Of a stretch of DNA of 64,000 nucleotides, positions 25,779 to 36,142 are shown in pieces. The position numbers were made by a program, and so were the translations under genes. Positions within the stretch are counted from its first letter, which is position 1. Each line of letters begins with the position of its first letter. The stretch covers positions 62,001 through 126,000 of the forward strand of contig JADKEA010000021.1 in assembly GCA_016718275.1 (NCBI GenBank). The letters are read 5' to 3'. The notes under the pieces were generated by a model. The model was not told the origin of the DNA. It was given only the letters and a program-made list of their open reading frames with translations, and searched no databases. The stretch comes from Candidatus Villigracilis affinis. GTDB taxonomy: Bacteria > Chloroflexota > Anaerolineae > Anaerolineales > Villigracilaceae.

Positions 25779-28067
25779 TTATTCCATTTTGTGCGCTTGC
25801 ATCAACAACCCAGCTACCATTTCTTCGGCGGGCATGGGCAATGCACCTTGTTGGAACATCAACACGCTCACGAGCGGCATATCGTTCATCATGTCCATGA
25901 TGTCCATACCCATGGCGTTTTCGTTGCCGTAGCGTTCATCGGCGCCGCCAAACAGTTTGCGGCTCTGTGTTTCGATCTCGGTGTACAAGGCTCCAATGAC
26001 AGCCTTGCCGCGCGGGTCTGCCAGCCACTCTCGAACGGTGGATTCTTTGTCCAGAATGCAGGGCAGGCTCAGGGTAGATTGAAGCGTCACGGTCAGGGTT
26101 TGGCGAATGTCTGCTGCGGAGGCTGCAACGAGAATGTCGAAATCGCCGTCTTCGGTGATCCATTGCTTATATTCAGGGTGATAATAGGCAAAGGCGCGGA
26201 AATCGAGTTTGATGGAAACGGATTTGGTTTCGCCCGGTTTGAGTTCCACTTTTGCGAAGCCTTTCAGTTCCTTTTGCGGGCGCACCAATCCAGACTTGTG
26301 GTCGTGGACGTAGACTTGAACAATTTCCTTGCCAGTGAATTCGCCCGTGTTGGTCACATCCACTGTGACCGTCAGGCTGTCAGTATCTTTGAATGTTTTC
26401 GCGGAGACTTTGGCATTGCTGTATGCGAAGGTCGTGTAGCTCAAGCCGTGCCCAAAGGGGAACAGGACGGGCATTTCCTTGGCGTCATAATAGCGATAGC
26501 CGATGAACAAGCCTTCGCCGTAACTCACTGCACCTGCACCGCCTGGCCAATTGATATGTGAGGGTGTATCAGAGAGTTTAATCGGGAAGGTTTCAGCCAG
26601 TTTGCCACTCGGGTTTACCTTGCCAGATAGCACGTCAGCGATGGCGATGCCGCCTGCCTGTCCCATCATCCAGCCTTCGAGCACGGCGGCGACGCCATCG
26701 ATCCATTCGTTCATGGCGACGGGTGCGCCATTGTTCAAGACTACAACGGTGTTTGGCTGAACTTTGGAAACCGCCTTGATGAGTGCAACCTGCTGTTCGG
26801 TAAGGTCGAGGTCGGTGCGGTCATAGCCTTCGGACTCTTTGAAGGTCGGCAGGGCGATGTACAACACAGCCACATCGGCGGACCTCGCCAGTGATACGGC
26901 CTGATCGATCATATCCTGACGGAAGGACCTGTCTGTTGGATAGCCTTCGGCGTAGGTCAATTCGGAGTTACTGGCTTGGGCTTGCAGTTCCTTGAAAGGG
27001 ACAGCTACCTTGGTGGGGTGGATGTGTGAACTGCCGCCACCCTGAAAATGGGCATTCTCGGCGGCGCGCCCGATCACTGCGATGTGATGCTGGCCTTTGA
27101 GCGGGAGCAGCCCGTTATTCTTGAGCAGGACCATGCCTTCGGAGGCAATGTGATGAGCCAGTTCGTGGTGGGCGTCTATATCGAAGGTGCCGGTCTTCGG
27201 AGTCTCTTTGGCTTTGAAGACGATGTTGAGGATGCGGCGGACGGATTCGTTGAGTACGGCTTCGTCCAATTCGCCGGAGCGGACGGCTTCCACGACTGCT
27301 TTGACGCGGCGTTCCTGCGGACCGGGCATTTCCCAATCGAGTCCGCCTTTCAACGCGGCGACACGGTCTCGCACTGCGCCCCAGTCTGAGACGACCAGCC
27401 CTTCGAAACCCCACTCATCCTTGAGGATTTCGTTCAGCAGGTAATGATGTTCCGAAGCAAAGGTGCCATTGACTTTGTTGTACGAGCACATGACTGTCCA
27501 AGGTTGGGCTTGTTTGACAGCCTTTTCGAATGCGGTCAGATAGATTTCGCGCAGAGTGCGTTCGTCCATTTCGGCGCTGATGCTGAAGCGTTGAAATTCC
27601 TGATTGTTGGCGGCGTAGTGTTTGAGCGAAGTGCCGACGCCCTTGCTTTGCACGCCGTTAATAAAACTGGCGGCCATTTCCCCGGCCAGATAGGGGTCTT
27701 CGGAAAAGTATTCGAAGTTTCGTCCGCCGAGAGGGGAGCGTTTCATGTTTGCGCCGGGGCCAAGCAAAACGTCCACGTTGTGGGTGATGCATTCCTCAGC
27801 CAAGGCAATGCCCATTTTGTGGATCAGGTCCACGTCCCAGGTAGAGGCGAGGCAGGATGCGGTCGGGAAGCAGGTGGCGGGCAGGCTTTCCATCGCCATG
27901 GCGTGGACATCTGGTACACGACGGACTCCATGTGGCCCATCGGAGACGATCATCTCCGGTACGCCGAGCCGTTCGATGGGTGTGGTGGTCCATGCGCTGG
28001 CTCCGGTACACAGGGCGGCTTTTTCTTCGAGGGTCATGTTCGCGATCAGGGATTGTATGTTTTTCAT
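25779..28067 (-). CDS. Beta-glucosidase, glycoside hydrolase family 3
   Basis: A 762-aa retaining glycosidase. The N-terminal GH3 barrel runs to about residue 310 with KHYAANNQEFQRFS and the nucleophile Asp in LVVSDWGAV. The C-terminal GH3 domain follows (VVVLNNGAPVAMNEW), then a fibronectin-III-like domain near residues 560-640 (GEFTGKEIVQVYVHD). An extra C-terminal 110-residue helical part ends rich in Met. There is no signal peptide, so it acts on imported beta-glucosides in the cytoplasm. It lies 63 bp downstream of an MFS transporter gene, with which it probably forms an operon. Confidence 0.92.
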   Translation of the reverse strand: MKNIQSLIANMTLEEKAALCTGASAWTTTPIERLGVPEMIVSDGPHGVRRVPDVHAMAMESLPATCFPTASCLASTWDVDLIHKMGIALAEECITHNVDVLLGPGANMKRSPLGGRNFEYFSEDPYLAGEMAASFINGVQSKGVGTSLKHYAANNQEFQRFSISAEMDERTLREIYLTAFEKAVKQAQPWTVMCSYNKVNGTFASEHHYLLNEILKDEWGFEGLVVSDWGAVRDRVAALKGGLDWEMPGPQERRVKAVVEAVRSGELDEAVLNESVRRILNIVFKAKETPKTGTFDIDAHHELAHHIASEGMVLLKNNGLLPLKGQHHIAVIGRAAENAHFQGGGSSHIHPTKVAVPFKELQAQASNSELTYAEGYPTDRSFRQDMIDQAVSLARSADVAVLYIALPTFKESEGYDRTDLDLTEQQVALIKAVSKVQPNTVVVLNNGAPVAMNEWIDGVAAVLEGWMMGQAGGIAIADVLSGKVNPSGKLAETFPIKLSDTPSHINWPGGAGAVSYGEGLFIGYRYYDAKEMPVLFPFGHGLSYTTFAYSNAKVSAKTFKDTDSLTVTVDVTNTGEFTGKEIVQVYVHDHKSGLVRPQKELKGFAKVELKPGETKSVSIKLDFRAFAYYHPEYKQWITEDGDFDILVAASAADIRQTLTVTLQSTLSLPCILDKESTVREWLADPRGKAVIGALYTEIETQSRKLFGGADERYGNENAMGMDIMDMMNDMPLVSVLMFQQGALPMPAEEMVAGLLMQAHKME

Positions 28068-28130
28068 GATACCTTCCTTCTATCTGAATGAGGATTTTTT
28101 CGAGATTCTTGCATCAACGGGGGAAGTTAA

Positions 28131-29333
28131 TTAAGCCTTCAATTTGGATGTGTCAGCCAGCAAGTACAAACCAAACAAGCTGCCAAAAGCAACTACCATG
28201 CCGATAGGAATGACCTCTAACGAAATCTGGCGCGCCAGAATTCCCAGGAAACTGGGGATGATCGCGCTTCCCAAGCCAGCCGCCGCCATTTGCAAGCCGA
28301 TGGTGTTGGCTGCAAAATGCGCATCCACGCGTTCACTGGTTCCCGACATCATGGCTGGAAAGATGGGAGCAATGGCAAAACCGATCAATGCCACAGCCAG
28401 CAGATTTGTCCATTCGGATGGATTCCAAACCAGCAAAACCGCACCCAACAGGGCGCCGATCAAACTGCCACGCACTAGAAGATTTACCCCCACTCGTTTG
28501 GCGTAGAGACCTGCTGCCACGCGGCCAAGTGTAAAGGTTGCCCAATAACTTCCCGCAAACAGACCTGCAATGGCTGGGTCCACTCCGCGGGATTCGGTCA
28601 GCAGACTGTAGGTCCATGTTCCGAGCGATACTTCCGCTCCGACGTACAGGAAGAACAATAATACACTCAACCATACCCGCGGTTGGAGCAGGGTTTCGCC
28701 CATCGGGGTTTTGTAATCCGTCAGGCGCTTGGGTTTGTCATCTGCAACGGAGGTATCATTTTGATTCCACATTGCCAGGGTGAGCACGAAACATGCGGCC
28801 ACGGCTACTTGAAAACCGCCTACCACACGATATCCCACCTGCCATGAATTCAGGGTCGTTAATGCAATGGTCATGATGATCGGGCCGAGGGTCACACCAA
28901 TTCCGTAACTGGCATGAAGCCATTGCATCAGGCCTTCGCCAAAGTGTGCGGCCACGTAGGTGTTCAAGCCGGCATCGATCGCGCCTGCGCCCAAGCCCGC
29001 GAGAATTCCCAATACCACCATCATCCACCAAACTGGGACAAGTGTATAACCGATCAGCCCCAAACCGGTCATGGCGCAACTGGCAGCCAAAACACTGCCG
29101 ACTCCCCACCGCGAGATCAGGGGTCCGCTCAGAAAGCTGGATGTCAGATAACCGGCCACACTTGCGGTCAGTAACATTCCGATCGCATCAAGCGGGATGG
29201 AGAAACTGGTACGGATGGAAGGCCATGCCACTCCCAACAGCCCATCTGGCATTCCCAGTGAGATAAAGGCTATGAAGGCGAGAATGATCAATCCGATCTT
29301 TGGATATACCTTGATTTTGCGCAACGCTTCCAA
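28131..29333 (-). CDS. MFS transporter
   Basis: Major facilitator superfamily permease (400 aa) with twelve predicted helices. The loop between helices 2 and 3 is GPLISRWGVGSVL, and LGAGAIDAGLNTYVAAHFGE lies in helix 4. The nearest pattern is the fucose/sugar-type or FsrB-like group. Position directly upstream of the GH3 gene and across from an alpha-galactosidase suggests uptake of an oligosaccharide or glycoside. Substrate cannot be read from sequence. Confidence 0.85.
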   Translation of the reverse strand: MEALRKIKVYPKIGLIILAFIAFISLGMPDGLLGVAWPSIRTSFSIPLDAIGMLLTASVAGYLTSSFLSGPLISRWGVGSVLAASCAMTGLGLIGYTLVPVWWMMVVLGILAGLGAGAIDAGLNTYVAAHFGEGLMQWLHASYGIGVTLGPIIMTIALTTLNSWQVGYRVVGGFQVAVAACFVLTLAMWNQNDTSVADDKPKRLTDYKTPMGETLLQPRVWLSVLLFFLYVGAEVSLGTWTYSLLTESRGVDPAIAGLFAGSYWATFTLGRVAAGLYAKRVGVNLLVRGSLIGALLGAVLLVWNPSEWTNLLAVALIGFAIAPIFPAMMSGTSERVDAHFAANTIGLQMAAAGLGSAIIPSFLGILARQISLEVIPIGMVVAFGSLFGLYLLADTSKLKA

Positions 29334-29661
29334 GTTTAAATTCCTTTCGATCTGTTAATGTATTTTTTTAGTGTTTCAATTTACGATAAACCCCGCTGCA
29401 AAGGGGAAACTTGTTATGTTCAGAATAGAACAAATCAGATCCAGGAAAAATCGGGAGTTCGTATGATTTGGAATTGTACAATGGAATCATCCTATATTTT
29501 TTCGGATTCGGCTTCGCTTTGTGCGGATGCAATTGTATTCCCTGATGCCAATAAATCCCACTGGCAAGAATGCTCCAATGGGAAATCTAGCGTAGAATTG
29601 AAGCTGACTGTCGAACGCGCAACAAGCGGTCAAATCCAAAACAGTATTTTCTTATCACATC
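29334..29661. other. Divergent intergenic region, MFS / GH36
   Basis: 328 bp. It contains the perfect 10-bp dyad ATTGTACAAT at 29473-29482, flanked by direct TGGAAT copies, which could be a sugar-regulator operator. A hairpin CCCCGCTGCAAAGGGG-like element is at 29392-29408. A 108-codon frame across it is rejected as a chance ORF. Confidence 0.45.
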
Positions 29662-31749
29662 ATGCCTATCCATACCTCTCCTAAAAGCTGGGTCATTGAG
29701 ACCAAAAACACCGGTTATGCCATCGGGTTGAACGAAGCCGGGCTTCTTACCCATCGTTACTGGCGTGCGCGCCTTCCGTTTGCCGCTGATTATCCTGCGC
29801 CTGTCAATCCGATCGAACGTTCCTCGTTTGATATGCCGCAACATTACACGCCTGAGGAATACCCGGGCTACAGTGCCTTGCGCTACTTTGACCCTGCGCT
29901 CAAAGTTACATTTGCAGACGGTACCCGCGATCTTGTTTTACACTATGTGGATTTTTCAACTTCCGCTTCGCCCTACCCCGAGCTTGCTCTGCATCTTAAA
30001 GATGAGGCCTACCCTTTGAGAGTGACCCTGCATTATCGAGTCCACGAAGCGTATGACCTGATCGCTCGCTGGATTACTCTCGAAAACCTCGGCAATGAAC
30101 CTATTTTGATCGAACGTGCCTTCTCCGCCAAATGGACCCTTCCTCATGGGGATGATTATTTCTTCAGCCACATGTTTGGCCGCCATAATAATGAATACAA
30201 CATGAAACGGGAAGTGCTCACCCCGGGGCTGAAAACCATTGAAAGCCGAAGGCTCACCACCAGCCATCATCACACTCCCTGGTTTGCCATCGATAGGAAT
30301 GCCACGGAAGATTCAGGTGAAGTTTGGTTCGGCACCTTTGCCTGGAGCGGCAACTGGAAGATCACTGCCGAAGTGACCGAGTTCGCATCCACACGCATCA
30401 GCGTTGGTCTCAACGATTGGGATTTTGCCTGGAAGTTAAATCCCGCTGAGACCTTTGTCACCCCCGAAGCCATCTCAGGGTACGTCAAGGATGGCTTTGG
30501 GGCGGCGAGTCGTCTCATGCATGATTATGTTCGCAATATTCTTTTGCCGCATAAAAATCAATTGCACAAGGTTCTTTACAACTCATGGGAAGCCACCCTT
30601 TTTGATGTGGATGAGATATCGCAATCGAAACTTGCCGAGGTTGCTGCGGGCATGGGGATCGAGTTATTCGTCATGGATGACGGCTGGTTTCACAACCGTA
30701 ATCTTGATAATGCCGGGCTTGGAGATTGGTTCCCCGATAAAGCCAAATTCCCAAATGGGTTGGGCGGCTTGATTAAGAATGTCAACGCCCTTGGGATGGA
30801 CTTTGGTTTGTGGGTGGAGCCTGAAATGGTCAACCCGGATAGCGATCTGTATCGTGCCCACCCCGATTGGGTGATCCATTTTCCCTCCCGTGCCCGTACG
30901 GAGGCCAGACGGCAGTTAATTCTCAACCTGGGGCGCACCGATGTTCAGGAATACATCATCAGCGTGTTGACCACCATTTTGAGCGAAAATAATATTCAGT
31001 TCATTAAATGGGATATGAACCGTAATGTCAGCGAGCCTGGTTGGAGTGATGCTCCCGGTGATGCGCGTGAGTTATGGGTTCGGTATGTGCAGGGTTTGTA
31101 CCATGTGTGGGGTACATTGCGTGAGCGTTTTCCGAATGTCATCTGGCAGAGTTGCTCCGGTGGCGGCGGACGCGCGGATTTTGGCATCCTGCATTTTGCA
31201 GACCAGATCTGGATTTCTGATAATACAGAAGCCACGGCGCGGTTATCCATTCAGGAAGGATTTTCACAGTTTTTACCGGCGAATACCATGGAGGCCTGGG
31301 TTACCGATTGGGGCAGGAATGTCGTGCCGCTTGAGTTCCGTTTCCACGTGAGCATGTGCGGATCGCTTGGGGTGGGCGGAAATCTCAATGAATGGGATCA
31401 GGCCGAGCGTGAGTTGGCCGCGCACTGCATCCGACTTTATAAGGAGATCCGCCCGATCATCCAGTTTGGCGACCAGTATCGGTTGATATCTCCACAGAAG
31501 AGTATGTTCTCGGCTGTGCAGTATGTGAGCAAGGACCAGTCCGAGGCTGTATTGTTTGTCTTCCGGGTGTATTTGTCTGATCCTACAAATCTGCCAATGA
31601 TCCATCTGCGTGGACTAAACCCAACGGCCCTCTATGAAGTGGATGGATACAGCGGCCCTCACTCTGGAGCAAGCTGGATGGAAGCTGGTCTGCGCGTGGA
31701 GTTAAAAAATTTACAAAGCAAGATATTGAAGATCAAGCAGGTGGAGTAA
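29662..31749 (+). CDS. Alpha-galactosidase, glycoside hydrolase family 36
   Basis: A 695-aa GH36 enzyme releasing terminal alpha-galactose, for example from raffinose or melibiose. Seen are YNSWEATLFDVDE, MDDGWF, the nucleophile Asp in IKWDMNR and the acid/base Asp in ISDNTEA. The N-terminal beta-sandwich (residues 1-280) and C-terminal beta domain are complete. No signal peptide. It is followed 27 bp later by a hydrolase with a good SD. It diverges from the MFS-GH3 pair, so the four genes form a carbohydrate-use cluster. Confidence 0.93.
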   Translation: MPIHTSPKSWVIETKNTGYAIGLNEAGLLTHRYWRARLPFAADYPAPVNPIERSSFDMPQHYTPEEYPGYSALRYFDPALKVTFADGTRDLVLHYVDFSTSASPYPELALHLKDEAYPLRVTLHYRVHEAYDLIARWITLENLGNEPILIERAFSAKWTLPHGDDYFFSHMFGRHNNEYNMKREVLTPGLKTIESRRLTTSHHHTPWFAIDRNATEDSGEVWFGTFAWSGNWKITAEVTEFASTRISVGLNDWDFAWKLNPAETFVTPEAISGYVKDGFGAASRLMHDYVRNILLPHKNQLHKVLYNSWEATLFDVDEISQSKLAEVAAGMGIELFVMDDGWFHNRNLDNAGLGDWFPDKAKFPNGLGGLIKNVNALGMDFGLWVEPEMVNPDSDLYRAHPDWVIHFPSRARTEARRQLILNLGRTDVQEYIISVLTTILSENNIQFIKWDMNRNVSEPGWSDAPGDARELWVRYVQGLYHVWGTLRERFPNVIWQSCSGGGGRADFGILHFADQIWISDNTEATARLSIQEGFSQFLPANTMEAWVTDWGRNVVPLEFRFHVSMCGSLGVGGNLNEWDQAERELAAHCIRLYKEIRPIIQFGDQYRLISPQKSMFSAVQYVSKDQSEAVLFVFRVYLSDPTNLPMIHLRGLNPTALYEVDGYSGPHSGASWMEAGLRVELKNLQSKILKIKQVE

Positions 31750-31776
31750 CTCTGCTGCTCATTCTAAGGAGAAACC

Positions 31777-32907
31777 ATGCCCGAACATTACCGCCACCTT
31801 GGTATTTTTAGCGATTGGGTTACTGCAGCTCGCCAAAAACAACCTCTCTATCCTGTAGCGATCCCCGGGCAGCAAACTCAGGACTTGATTCGTGAGGCAT
31901 TGGGGTTTTGTCACGGAGATGAAAAGCCATTAGATGTAAAGGTGGAAAGTCAATGGGAGAGAGACGGGGTATTTGGGGAAGAGGTTTCCTGGTCAGTGGG
32001 GTATGGCCCGCGGACGCATGCCTATGTGCTCAAGCCAACCAAAGCAAATGGGCCACTTCCCGGGATCGTTGCTTTACATGACCATAGTGACTTCAAATTT
32101 TATGGAAAAGAAAAGATTGCAGATGGTCCGCAAGAAACCCTGCCTGTATTAAGTAATTTTCGAAAGATCCCTTACGGCGGACGGGCATATGCCAACGCTC
32201 TGGCGCGTGAGGGATTTGTTGTACTTGTTCACGATGTGTTTTTATGGGGCAGCCGTCGCTTTCCATTGGAAACCATGCTGGCTATGATGGGCAGTAAAAC
32301 AGCCGAATTGTTGCAGGGGCGCCAAACATCGGATGAAATCGAGTTTTATAACCATGCCGCCTATTTCCACGAGCATTGGGTTTCTAAGTATTGCAATATT
32401 CTTGGCACCAATATGGCTGGAGTTGTATCCTTTGAAGATCGCGTTGCCTTGAATTATCTGCTCTCCCGCGCAGACGTAAACTCCGAACGAATCGGTTGCA
32501 TTGGTTTATCTGGAGGGGGGAATCGGGCAGCTTTGTTGAGCGCAACCCACGAGGGAATCCGCGCTACAGTTATTATTGGTTTAATGACCACCTATTCGGC
32601 TTTGCTGGATCACAACATGTCTCATACCTGGATGTTGTTTCCCTTTGGCTGGTCTCGCCACGGAGACTGGCCTGATATCGCCGCATGTCGCGCGCCCATG
32701 CCGTTGTTGGTTCAATATGATCTGCAGGATGACCTATTCACAGAATCAGGGATGCAGGAAGCGCATATCCGTTTACAAGGTCATTATGCAAATAGTGGAA
32801 AACCCGATGAGTACATCGGGCAATTTTATCCAGGTCCGCACAAATTTGATTTGGAAATGCAATCGGCTGCTTTTGAATGGTTGAAGGAAAAGTTGTCGGC
32901 TGCATAG
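31777..32907 (+). CDS. Alpha/beta hydrolase, dienelactone hydrolase/acetylxylan esterase-like
   Basis: A 376-aa alpha/beta-hydrolase. The nucleophile elbow is GLSGGG, the acid residue is in YDLQDDLF and the catalytic His in GPHKFD. Families with this layout include dienelactone hydrolases and glycan deacetylases. AAGGAGAAACC is a good SD. Position after the alpha-galactosidase suggests it removes ester groups from plant-type oligosaccharides, but this is inference. Cytoplasmic, no signal peptide. Confidence 0.8.
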   Translation: MPEHYRHLGIFSDWVTAARQKQPLYPVAIPGQQTQDLIREALGFCHGDEKPLDVKVESQWERDGVFGEEVSWSVGYGPRTHAYVLKPTKANGPLPGIVALHDHSDFKFYGKEKIADGPQETLPVLSNFRKIPYGGRAYANALAREGFVVLVHDVFLWGSRRFPLETMLAMMGSKTAELLQGRQTSDEIEFYNHAAYFHEHWVSKYCNILGTNMAGVVSFEDRVALNYLLSRADVNSERIGCIGLSGGGNRAALLSATHEGIRATVIIGLMTTYSALLDHNMSHTWMLFPFGWSRHGDWPDIAACRAPMPLLVQYDLQDDLFTESGMQEAHIRLQGHYANSGKPDEYIGQFYPGPHKFDLEMQSAAFEWLKEKLSAA

Positions 32908-32946
32908 CAAACGCGAAAAGAATTTCCCGTTGTGTTTCTTCGTAAC

Positions 32947-35493
32947 TTACTCGGTCATGCGAGCAAGAACAGTTTCCAATGTTTCAGGTTTTGCCTGCCG
33001 TTCCAGCGCTTCAAGCTGCTCTGAGGAGATTTGCCGCTCCAGACTGGCTTTCAATTGTGCCGCGCGTTGTTTCGCACCCTCGGTACTGGCGGGATGTTGA
33101 AGTGCGGGGAGAATCAATTCCAGAGCGTGGTTAATATGACCCAGGTGAATATGGTGATCCGCAAGTTCAAGCGCCGCATCAATGGCTTGCGGTAGAGCCT
33201 GCGCTTCCAGCGCGAGTTTAATGGCGCGTTTCAGCAAATGTTGTGCCTCGGACCAGTCTTCAGATGCATTGGCGGTTTTGCCCAATTGCGTCAATGCCCA
33301 GGCGATATCCCAGCGTGCGCCCAGTTCGTTGAAAAGCAAGAGACTTTTTTTAAGAAAATCCTTTGCATTAGACAGATCACCTTTCAACAACGCCAGCGTT
33401 CCAAGCCGTCCATTGGCAGTTCCCATTCCCCAGCGGTCATTGACTTGTGTGCTCAAAGCCAGGCTTTCCTGTAAAAATGAATCCGCGTCATCCAAATGCC
33501 CCAATTGAATTGCGATTGGGCTGAGGAAATTCAAAGCGAAGGCAATGAAACGTGAATTCTTAAGCTCCCGCCAGATCGAAAGCCCTTCCTGCATTCGTTC
33601 ATAGGCGGTTTTGAGATTCCCCTCCTGTCCTGCAATAAAGCCTTGATCGAATAGCCCCAGCGCCATGAACCAGCGGTTGTTGTGCGCGCGGGCAAGCTGC
33701 ACGCCTTCATCCATCAAACCATGCGCGTGAGAAAATTCGCCCATCAATGCCACAACGATGCCGCAGAAGATCAACGCAGGCGGCAGGTATTCTTCTTCGC
33801 CAGCTTCGCGCAAAACATCAATGCCTTCCTCGAATGCGTTGCGCGCTTTTATATAATTTCCTTCCCGAAAGACCAACATACCATGAAAGGTCAACGCGCG
33901 GCCTAATTGGATCTGCCGTAAATGTGAAAACTCCTCCAACCTCAATGCAGAGATCAGGGTTCCCGTTTGTTCGATACCTTCCTGTAACCAGCCATGCACA
34001 TCGTAGGCCATCCACAAACTTTCGAGTGCGGCATCCAAATTCGAAAACGATTTTTGTGTCAGCGCCCAGTGCCATGCCAGGCGCAGGTTTCCAAACTCAT
34101 CGAAAATTTCCCCCAAAAGATTAGCCTTGTCCGCGCCGAATAGCTCGAGGGCGTTTTGGCTCAACAGATTTAGATAGTACGCGCTGTGCTTGCCGCGCAA
34201 AGCGGATTCATCTTTCAAGTAATTTCCCGCAAATTGACGGATGGCTTCGTGCAGGTCGAATCGTCCATTTTCGGAACGACGCAGCAACGACTTGGATACC
34301 AGACTCAACAGCGCGCTTCTTTCTGCCCTGATAATTGATTCGGCGGCACTGTGACTGAATCCACCCTGAAAAATGGTCAGACTGCTCAATGTATCCTGCT
34401 CGGATGCAGTGAGTCGATTCCACGAATGTTCAAATGCGGCACGCAGGCTGCGATGACGTTCAGGCACATCCCGCCCTGTGGATGAGAGGAAATCGAAACT
34501 GCGTTCGATCTCGAGCGCGATCTCTGTGCATGAAAGCACGTTGACCCACGCGGCGGCAAGTTCGATTGCAAGCGGCATGCCATCCACACGCCGACAGATG
34601 CGGATGGCCGCCTCGCGCTCATCGCCGATCAAATTCAGATTGGGGCGGAGGCGGCTGGCATGAAATTCAAAAAGCTGCAAAGCACTGTAGACGGCTTTGC
34701 CTTCGTCTGTAGCGGGAGGGATGGAGAGGCCACCGAGTTCAAAGGTCCACTCGCCTTGCAGGTTGAGTCGTTCACGTGAGGTGACGAGTATTCTTAAATG
34801 CGGTAATTGCTGGAGTAATTCAGAGAGTAGAGGTGCACCATCCATGAGATGCTCGAAATTATCGAGCACCAGCAGGATGGGTTTCTCCCGCAAATAACCG
34901 ATCAAGCGTGTTTTTAGTTCAGTGGCATTGCTGGATGGAATATTTAACGCAGCTGCAATGGCAGGATGGATGGAATCGGTCGTGCTGAAAGCGGCGAGTT
35001 GAATGAAGTACACACGTTCTTCAAAACCTGCTTTTTGAGCACTGGCTGCTTCGATTGCAATGCGGGTTTTGCCAATGCCACCGGGGCCAAGGATGGTGAT
35101 AAGGCGGCAGCGTGGGTCTGCCAGCATGCGGGCGAGGCTCTCACTTTCCTGTTCACGGCCGATAAATGGGGTGGGGGATGCGGGGATATTCGACGGGGGA
35201 GAAAATGATTCAGAATCGGCGACCCAGTTTTCGGGACGGTTAGATGCGTTGTTGAAGTGGAGGATACTGCTCTCGCCGCGCGCGATCTTTAGAAACAGAG
35301 TCCGTTCCGCAGGTGCGACATCCAAATGATCTGCAAGTAATTCAGCGATTTGCCGCGAGGGACGGCGTTCGCTGTTTTCGATTTTGCGAATAGCGGAGAG
35401 CGAACAGCCGACTCGTTCTGCCAACATTTCTTGTGTGAGGTCGAGTGTTTTGCGGCGTTTTTTTACCCATTCTCCAAAGGTATCGGCTTTCAT
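32947..35493 (-). CDS. XRE-HTH / NB-ARC / TPR transcriptional regulator
   Basis: An 848-aa regulator. Residues 5-65 form an XRE-type helix-turn-helix (TQEMLAERVGCSLSAIRKIE). An NTPase follows with Walker A LGPGGIGKTRIAIEAAS and LLVLDNFEHL, a LuxR/AfsR-like NB-ARC switch. From about residue 480 to the end it is TPR-like helices. It is the STAND architecture used for signal-controlled transcription. ATG at 35493 is chosen; a GTG six codons upstream is possible and neither has a strong SD. It diverges from a cupin gene 104 bp away, its likely target. Confidence 0.9.
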   Translation of the reverse strand: MKADTFGEWVKKRRKTLDLTQEMLAERVGCSLSAIRKIENSERRPSRQIAELLADHLDVAPAERTLFLKIARGESSILHFNNASNRPENWVADSESFSPPSNIPASPTPFIGREQESESLARMLADPRCRLITILGPGGIGKTRIAIEAASAQKAGFEERVYFIQLAAFSTTDSIHPAIAAALNIPSSNATELKTRLIGYLREKPILLVLDNFEHLMDGAPLLSELLQQLPHLRILVTSRERLNLQGEWTFELGGLSIPPATDEGKAVYSALQLFEFHASRLRPNLNLIGDEREAAIRICRRVDGMPLAIELAAAWVNVLSCTEIALEIERSFDFLSSTGRDVPERHRSLRAAFEHSWNRLTASEQDTLSSLTIFQGGFSHSAAESIIRAERSALLSLVSKSLLRRSENGRFDLHEAIRQFAGNYLKDESALRGKHSAYYLNLLSQNALELFGADKANLLGEIFDEFGNLRLAWHWALTQKSFSNLDAALESLWMAYDVHGWLQEGIEQTGTLISALRLEEFSHLRQIQLGRALTFHGMLVFREGNYIKARNAFEEGIDVLREAGEEEYLPPALIFCGIVVALMGEFSHAHGLMDEGVQLARAHNNRWFMALGLFDQGFIAGQEGNLKTAYERMQEGLSIWRELKNSRFIAFALNFLSPIAIQLGHLDDADSFLQESLALSTQVNDRWGMGTANGRLGTLALLKGDLSNAKDFLKKSLLLFNELGARWDIAWALTQLGKTANASEDWSEAQHLLKRAIKLALEAQALPQAIDAALELADHHIHLGHINHALELILPALQHPASTEGAKQRAAQLKASLERQISSEQLEALERQAKPETLETVLARMTE

Positions 35494-35597
35494 TTGCGCG
35501 GATTTTATCACCGTTTTGTGGCGCTTTTTGTGGCGGTAAGTACCACCTTATGAGGGAGCGGGCATCGTATGATGCAGCCACTACAAAGGAGATAAAA

Positions 35598-36077
35598 ATG
35601 ACAGATCAAGTTTTTCAATTGCAGCCGCGGCTGCTCACACCGGGGGCAGGGCCAACCCTTTCATTTTTGGGAGTGAATTTGGCATACAAAGTTTCAAGCG
35701 CAGATACGGCTGGTGCGTGGGCTTTGCTGGAATATGTTGCGCCGCCGAAGTTTGCAGGTCCGCCATTGCATTGGCATAAGGTGACGAACGAGGCATTCTA
35801 TGTTTTGGAAGGCGTGGTGACTTTTCGCAAAGGCGAGGAAGTTTTCAAAGGTGAGCCTGGGGCGATGGTATATATCCCAACTGGAATTCTGCACACCTTT
35901 TCGAATCAGGAAGACACCCCCGCACGTTTTCTGACATTCCTTTCTCCTGGAGGCTTCGAGGAGTATTTCAAGGAGCTGGCGGCACTGGCACAGTCTGAAC
36001 CAATCTGGCCGCCGAAAGATATGAAAAAGTTGTTGGCGTTGTATGAGAAGTACGATAATTTTTTTCCGGAGAAGTGA
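35598..36077 (+). CDS. Cupin domain protein
   Basis: Small cupin (159 aa). The metal-ligand set is in PPLHWHKVTNEAFYVLEG (two His and Glu) and the second motif ILHTFSN. Activity unknown; related proteins are quercetin-2,3-dioxygenase-like or sugar-binding sensors. GGAGATAAAA gives the SD. The gene diverges from the large STAND regulator, which suggests control by it. Confidence 0.85.
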   Translation: MTDQVFQLQPRLLTPGAGPTLSFLGVNLAYKVSSADTAGAWALLEYVAPPKFAGPPLHWHKVTNEAFYVLEGVVTFRKGEEVFKGEPGAMVYIPTGILHTFSNQEDTPARFLTFLSPGGFEEYFKELAALAQSEPIWPPKDMKKLLALYEKYDNFFPEK

Positions 36078-36142
36078 AACTTTTTATTGATTCCCTTGTC
36101 AAACTCCGTGTAAAAAGGTCGATTAATAAAAGGACAATATTT

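Noticed and set aside
29358..29684. 108-codon ORF between the MFS and GH36 genes
   Set aside because: It overlaps the GH36 start, has no SD or recognisable domain, and covers a region better explained as regulatory.
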